Notes under the pieces: model-generated
Database searches by the model: none
Told to the model about the DNA's origin: nothing
What the model saw: the letters and a program-made list of their open reading frames with translations, nothing else
In this document: one piece after another, positions 4,515 through 7,363 of the stretch
Layout of the letters: each line of letters begins with the position of its first letter
How positions within the stretch are numbered: position 1 is the stretch's first letter
Made by a program: the position numbers and the translations under genes
NCBI GenBank assembly: GCA_937982505.1
Contig: CALJLV010000014.1
Coordinates: 1-7,363 of the forward strand
Direction of reading: 5' to 3'
Length of the DNA stretch: 7,363 nucleotides
Source of the DNA: an uncultured Desulfobacteraceae bacterium
GTDB lineage: Bacteria > Desulfobacterota > Desulfobacteria > Desulfobacterales > UBA2174

Positions 4515-7256
4515 ATGAAAAAATCCCGTAGCATCGCAGTGTTGGCAACGATTTTGACGCTGTGGGTCGCATCTTCCGCTTTCGCAGGCAGCCTGACCAT
4601 CCCCGATTTGAATGACGACCAGCAGATCGGGCTTTCCGAGTTGATTTACATATTGCAGGTGCTATCGGGGGGGCGCCCGGATGAAGGGTTGATGAATCAA
4701 AGCCCGACTTCGGCGGCCACCGTCGCGGGAACCCTCTGGGAAAGCGGCGCCGACCTCGGAGGTGATGCACAGAGTCGCTCTCCCCTCGGAAACGTCGAGG
4801 TCAGCCTGATCCCCATTGCCGGGGATTTCCCGCCCGACATGATCGAAACCCTCTTGGCGGATATGGTTTCCGGCAAGAGCGCCGGCGGCGGCACGGCGGC
4901 GCAGGCTTTTTCAGGCAATGCCGAGACGATGATGGCGCGCAGTGCCGTTACGGACGAAGGCGGGCGCTATCGGTTTGAAGATACCCCGCCGGGCCGGTAT
5001 CTGCTCGCCGCGGCGGTGGAAGGCTTCCAGATGGCGTTGGGAATGGTTTCGGTCTCGGGCGCCAAGATCTATCAGATCGATCTGTCGACCTATCCTGCCG
5101 CACTGCCGGACAAGGGGATTTTATTCGGCAGGGTCCTCGAGCCGATCCTCAAGAGCAATTCGGACGCCTGGCAGCGAACCGTACCGGTGGCCGGTGTCCG
5201 GATCCGCCTGTATCCCTCCAGCACGGCCGAAACGCCGGTATGGACCGCCCTCAGCGATAAACTGGGCCGTTTTCATTTTTTTGGCCTGCCCCCAGGCGAC
5301 TACGTGCTGGTGGCCGATCATGAGGATTTTGAACCCTACCGCCAGCCCATTGTCATCACCGGCGGCGTGCATCTGACCCTGCCCCTCATGGCTGCGGTCC
5401 GGGGGCAGGACAACGGCACAACCGGCGCGGATGCCCTGGTGCCGGCCCCCGCCACGGATACCGATGGCCTCTGTGGCATGATGGAACTGTTAAACCAGCA
5501 TTGGGGTTGTTTTTGCAGGGGCCCCTTTGGAAATTGGCATTTCGGGGTGGATTTCGTAAAAGTCGTGCTCCATCGGATCGCCCCCTTGCCGGAAACGACG
5601 ATTTCAGGCCATGTCTACGGTCAGGACGCAAGCAACGACGCCTCCCTTTCCAACAAAATCCCCATTGCCGGCGCCCGGGTCACCGCGGTGCCCCATTTCC
5701 CCTATCCGCTCATGGCGCCGTTGCCGTCGTTCACCACCACAACGGATGAGAAGGGCTATTACCTCTTTACCAACCTGCCCGATGGCTACCGCGTGAACGG
5801 CGAACAGGTTTGGCGGATTTCCGTGGAGGCCGACGGCTATAAATCGGAAACGGCGCGGATTGCGTTGCTCCCGGGCGATAGCAAGATCGTCGATTTTACG
5901 CTCTATCCGGAAATTGCGCCCTATGGTGGCCTTTCCGGCCATGTCACCCGCCAGACCATGGACCAGGCGCCCATCGCCGGCGCCTGGGTGACCGTCTTTC
6001 CCCTGGTCGGCACGGATGGCGCTTGGCTGATCCCGGAACACACCGCCATCACCGACGCCGACGGTTTCTATCGGTTCGATCGGCTGCCGGCCGGAATTCA
6101 TCGGATACAGGTCGAAGCGGAAGGCCATCAGCCGTTCAAGGACCAGATCGAGATCCTGGCCGGCCAGGAGCAGCAAAAAGATGTCCAGCTCATACCCCTT
6201 TCCGGGGTCACCTCGCTCAAGGGGCGAGTGCTTGACGGCGCCGTGGACTGCACCACCGGGGCGGACTGCATTTTGCCCGTTGCCGGCGCGAGGGTGACCC
6301 TGATGCCGCACATCTGGCGGGAGGATGCGGCAGCGCCGGCAGCGGTTTATCAGGCCATCACCGATAAGGAAGGAGGGTATTATTTCGATGCGCTTCCTCC
6401 GGGGACGCACCACATGCGGGTGGCCGCCGAGAATTATGAAACCTGGCAGGGCGCCGTGGAACTGATCGCGGGCACGGAAAATGTGAAAAATATCGAATTG
6501 ATGCCCGTTATGGAGGATTGCATCGACAACGGCTCGTGTCCGGATGGGCAGTATTGCCAAAAAGCGCCCGGCAAGTGCGGCGGTCCCGGTCGCTGCGTTG
6601 CGCGCCCGGAGGTCTGTACCGATATTTACGAGCCGGTCTGTGGATGCGACGCCACGACCTACAGCAGTCCCTGTGTCGCCGCCGCCCAGGGCGTCAGCAT
6701 CGACTATGCTGGAGAATGCCGCCAGAACAACGCGGCCCTGGAAGGGCATGTCTTCAACGGCGCGGTCAAGTGTCCGGACGGCAGCAAATGCATCGTTCCC
6801 ATCGAGGGGGTTCGGATCACCCTCTACGCGGCCTTCCGGGACGGATTTTTGTTCGATCGCTATCAAACCGTTACGGACAAGGACGGCGCCTATTCCCTTG
6901 GGGATGTTTATCCGGACACCTACTACCTGGTGGCGGAAAAAGAGGGCTTCAGGTCCATCCGAAACACCGTCGGCCTTAAACCTGAAGAGATCAGGATCCT
7001 CGATCTTTTCATGATGCCGGAACCCGCAACCAAGTGCAAAACCAACGACGACTGCCCCCAGGACGCATACTGCGCCAAGGCGATTGGAGATTGCGACGGA
7101 GAGGGGACCTGCACGCCCATACCGGAGGCGTGGATTCAAATTTATGACCCCGTCTGCGGCTGCGATGGGCAAACCTACAGCAGTTTCGGTCATGCGGCGG
7201 GAAATGGGGTGAATGTCGCCTACACGGGCGTGTGCGCGGGTCCGGCCAGTCAGTAG
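4515..7256 (+). CDS. secreted multi-domain protein: six regulatory-like beta domains and two Kazal-like modules
   Basis: This is a complete 913-residue protein. Residues 1-24 form a Sec signal peptide (basic MKKSR, hydrophobic core, AFA|GS cut). Residues 31-42, DLNDDQQIGLSE, fit an EF-hand loop (D1, N3, D5, I8, E12), followed by LIYILQVLSG, a dockerin-like half-repeat. Six carboxypeptidase-regulatory-like (Cna-B/transthyretin-like) repeats follow at about 68-192, 201-293, 362-464, 472-562, 567-664 and 741-835. Each has a G.V opening, a P(I/V).G..V.L.P strand, a TD..G.Y.F..LP.G turn and a G(F/Y) segment. Cysteine-rich Kazal-like modules occupy 669-735 (10 Cys) and 841-907 (8 Cys), each with Y.PVCGCD..TY. 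No sortase, PEP-CTERM or membrane anchor is visible, so it is probably released or held non-covalently at the surface. No enzyme motif is seen; adhesion, matrix or protease-related roles are inference. It stands alone, divergent from the pilin operon. Confidence 0.9.
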   Translation: MKKSRSIAVLATILTLWVASSAFAGSLTIPDLNDDQQIGLSELIYILQVLSGGRPDEGLMNQSPTSAATVAGTLWESGADLGGDAQSRSPLGNVEVSLIPIAGDFPPDMIETLLADMVSGKSAGGGTAAQAFSGNAETMMARSAVTDEGGRYRFEDTPPGRYLLAAAVEGFQMALGMVSVSGAKIYQIDLSTYPAALPDKGILFGRVLEPILKSNSDAWQRTVPVAGVRIRLYPSSTAETPVWTALSDKLGRFHFFGLPPGDYVLVADHEDFEPYRQPIVITGGVHLTLPLMAAVRGQDNGTTGADALVPAPATDTDGLCGMMELLNQHWGCFCRGPFGNWHFGVDFVKVVLHRIAPLPETTISGHVYGQDASNDASLSNKIPIAGARVTAVPHFPYPLMAPLPSFTTTTDEKGYYLFTNLPDGYRVNGEQVWRISVEADGYKSETARIALLPGDSKIVDFTLYPEIAPYGGLSGHVTRQTMDQAPIAGAWVTVFPLVGTDGAWLIPEHTAITDADGFYRFDRLPAGIHRIQVEAEGHQPFKDQIEILAGQEQQKDVQLIPLSGVTSLKGRVLDGAVDCTTGADCILPVAGARVTLMPHIWREDAAAPAAVYQAITDKEGGYYFDALPPGTHHMRVAAENYETWQGAVELIAGTENVKNIELMPVMEDCIDNGSCPDGQYCQKAPGKCGGPGRCVARPEVCTDIYEPVCGCDATTYSSPCVAAAQGVSIDYAGECRQNNAALEGHVFNGAVKCPDGSKCIVPIEGVRITLYAAFRDGFLFDRYQTVTDKDGAYSLGDVYPDTYYLVAEKEGFRSIRNTVGLKPEEIRILDLFMMPEPATKCKTNDDCPQDAYCAKAIGDCDGEGTCTPIPEAWIQIYDPVCGCDGQTYSSFGHAAGNGVNVAYTGVCAGPASQ
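6213..7235 (+). repeat. tandem duplication of regulatory-like domain plus Kazal-like module
   Basis: Protein residues 567-735 and 741-907 share one architecture: a regulatory-like domain carrying a C-x5-C insert (Cys579/585 and Cys753/759), then a Kazal-like module. The two units are about 170 residues long and start 174 residues apart. Shared stretches include G.V..GAV.C, YEPVCGCD against YDPVCGCD, and TYSS. Nucleotide identity is clearly incomplete, so the duplication is not recent. Confidence 0.75.
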
Positions 7257-7284
7257 CGGATCTGTTGACTATGCAAGGCGGGGG

Positions 7285-7317
7285 GTTCAAGGCGCCTGCG
7301 GCGCGTTCAAGGTTCAA
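7285..7317. repeat. GTTCAA direct repeats flanking a small hairpin
   Basis: GTTCAA occurs three times (7285-7290, 7305-7310, 7312-7317). Between the first two copies GCGCC-TGC-GGCGC (7292-7304) forms a 5-bp GC hairpin, about 35 nt after the stop codon of the secreted-protein gene. There is no T-tract, so an intrinsic terminator is not well supported, though the hairpin could still affect the transcript end. Confidence 0.5.
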
Positions 7318-7328
7318 GAGCAGCACCC

Positions 7329-7363
7329 CTGTCATTCCGAAGCAGCCACCTCTGTCATTCCGA
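7329..7363. repeat. two TGTCATTCCGA units at the right edge
   Basis: CTGTCATTCCGA appears at 7329-7340 and again at 7352-7363, where the window stops. These are starts of the same dispersed repeat kind seen inverted at 4092-4120. Two copies 23 bp apart suggest a nested or tandem insertion that continues beyond the window. Confidence 0.6.

Noticed and set aside
5604..7193. Antisense open frame of 529 codons opposite the secreted-protein gene
   Set aside because: It lies wholly inside a gene with clear domains, lacks recognisable motifs, and is an Arg/Gly/Asp/Val-rich composition typical of the complement of GC-rich coding DNA.
7329..7363. CRISPR-like repeats with 23-bp period
   Set aside because: There are only two short units, the sequence matches a dispersed intergenic repeat kind, and no array or cas gene is present.

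Overview
The window is a contig end, most likely from a shotgun or metagenome assembly. The first 45 bases are untrimmed Illumina library adapter, and genomic DNA starts at about base 46. Gene content suggests a Desulfobacterota-like (deltaproteobacterial) Gram-negative: a minor type IV pilin cluster, a CFI-box domain of the kind common in that group, a secreted protein with an N-terminal 'DxNxDxxIxxxE' calcium-loop segment, and intergenic repeats of the TGTCATTCCGA and C-run/TTTGAAAAA/G-run kinds. The taxonomic call is inference from family knowledge, not from a marker gene.

Left half (47-3789, all on the minus strand): a three-gene minor pilin operon in the classical order FimT/GspH-like (3328-3789), PilV/GspI-like (2808-3275), then a very large protein (47-2803, truncated by the contig end). 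The third gene joins, in one unbroken frame, a PilW/GspJ-like prepilin, a CFI-box domain with a hydrophobic segment, a second PilX/GspK-like prepilin N-terminus, and a beta-rich, possibly lectin-like ectodomain. It therefore occupies the positions normally held by pilW and pilX. Together these proteins would prime or form the tip of a type IV pilus or a related pseudopilus, with the long C-terminal region a candidate adhesive module.

Centre (3790-4514): a 725-bp divergent intergenic region with no convincing gene. It holds a possible promoter for each side, several inverted repeats, and copies of two dispersed repeat kinds. Short open frames here are chance translations of those repeats.

Right half (4515-7256, plus strand): one complete 913-residue secreted protein. 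It has a Sec signal peptide, an EF-hand-like loop, six carboxypeptidase-regulatory-like beta-sandwich repeats, and two cysteine-rich Kazal-like modules arranged as a tandem duplication (repeat 5 + Kazal 1, repeat 6 + Kazal 2). The second Kazal module has lost exactly the two cysteines expected to pair across the reactive-site loop. The last 107 bases hold short direct repeats and two TGTCATTCCGA units.

The items most worth following are the in-frame PilW / CFI-box / PilX fusion, whose predicted topology would put a second prepilin-peptidase site back in the cytoplasm, and the paired cysteine loss in the duplicated Kazal module.
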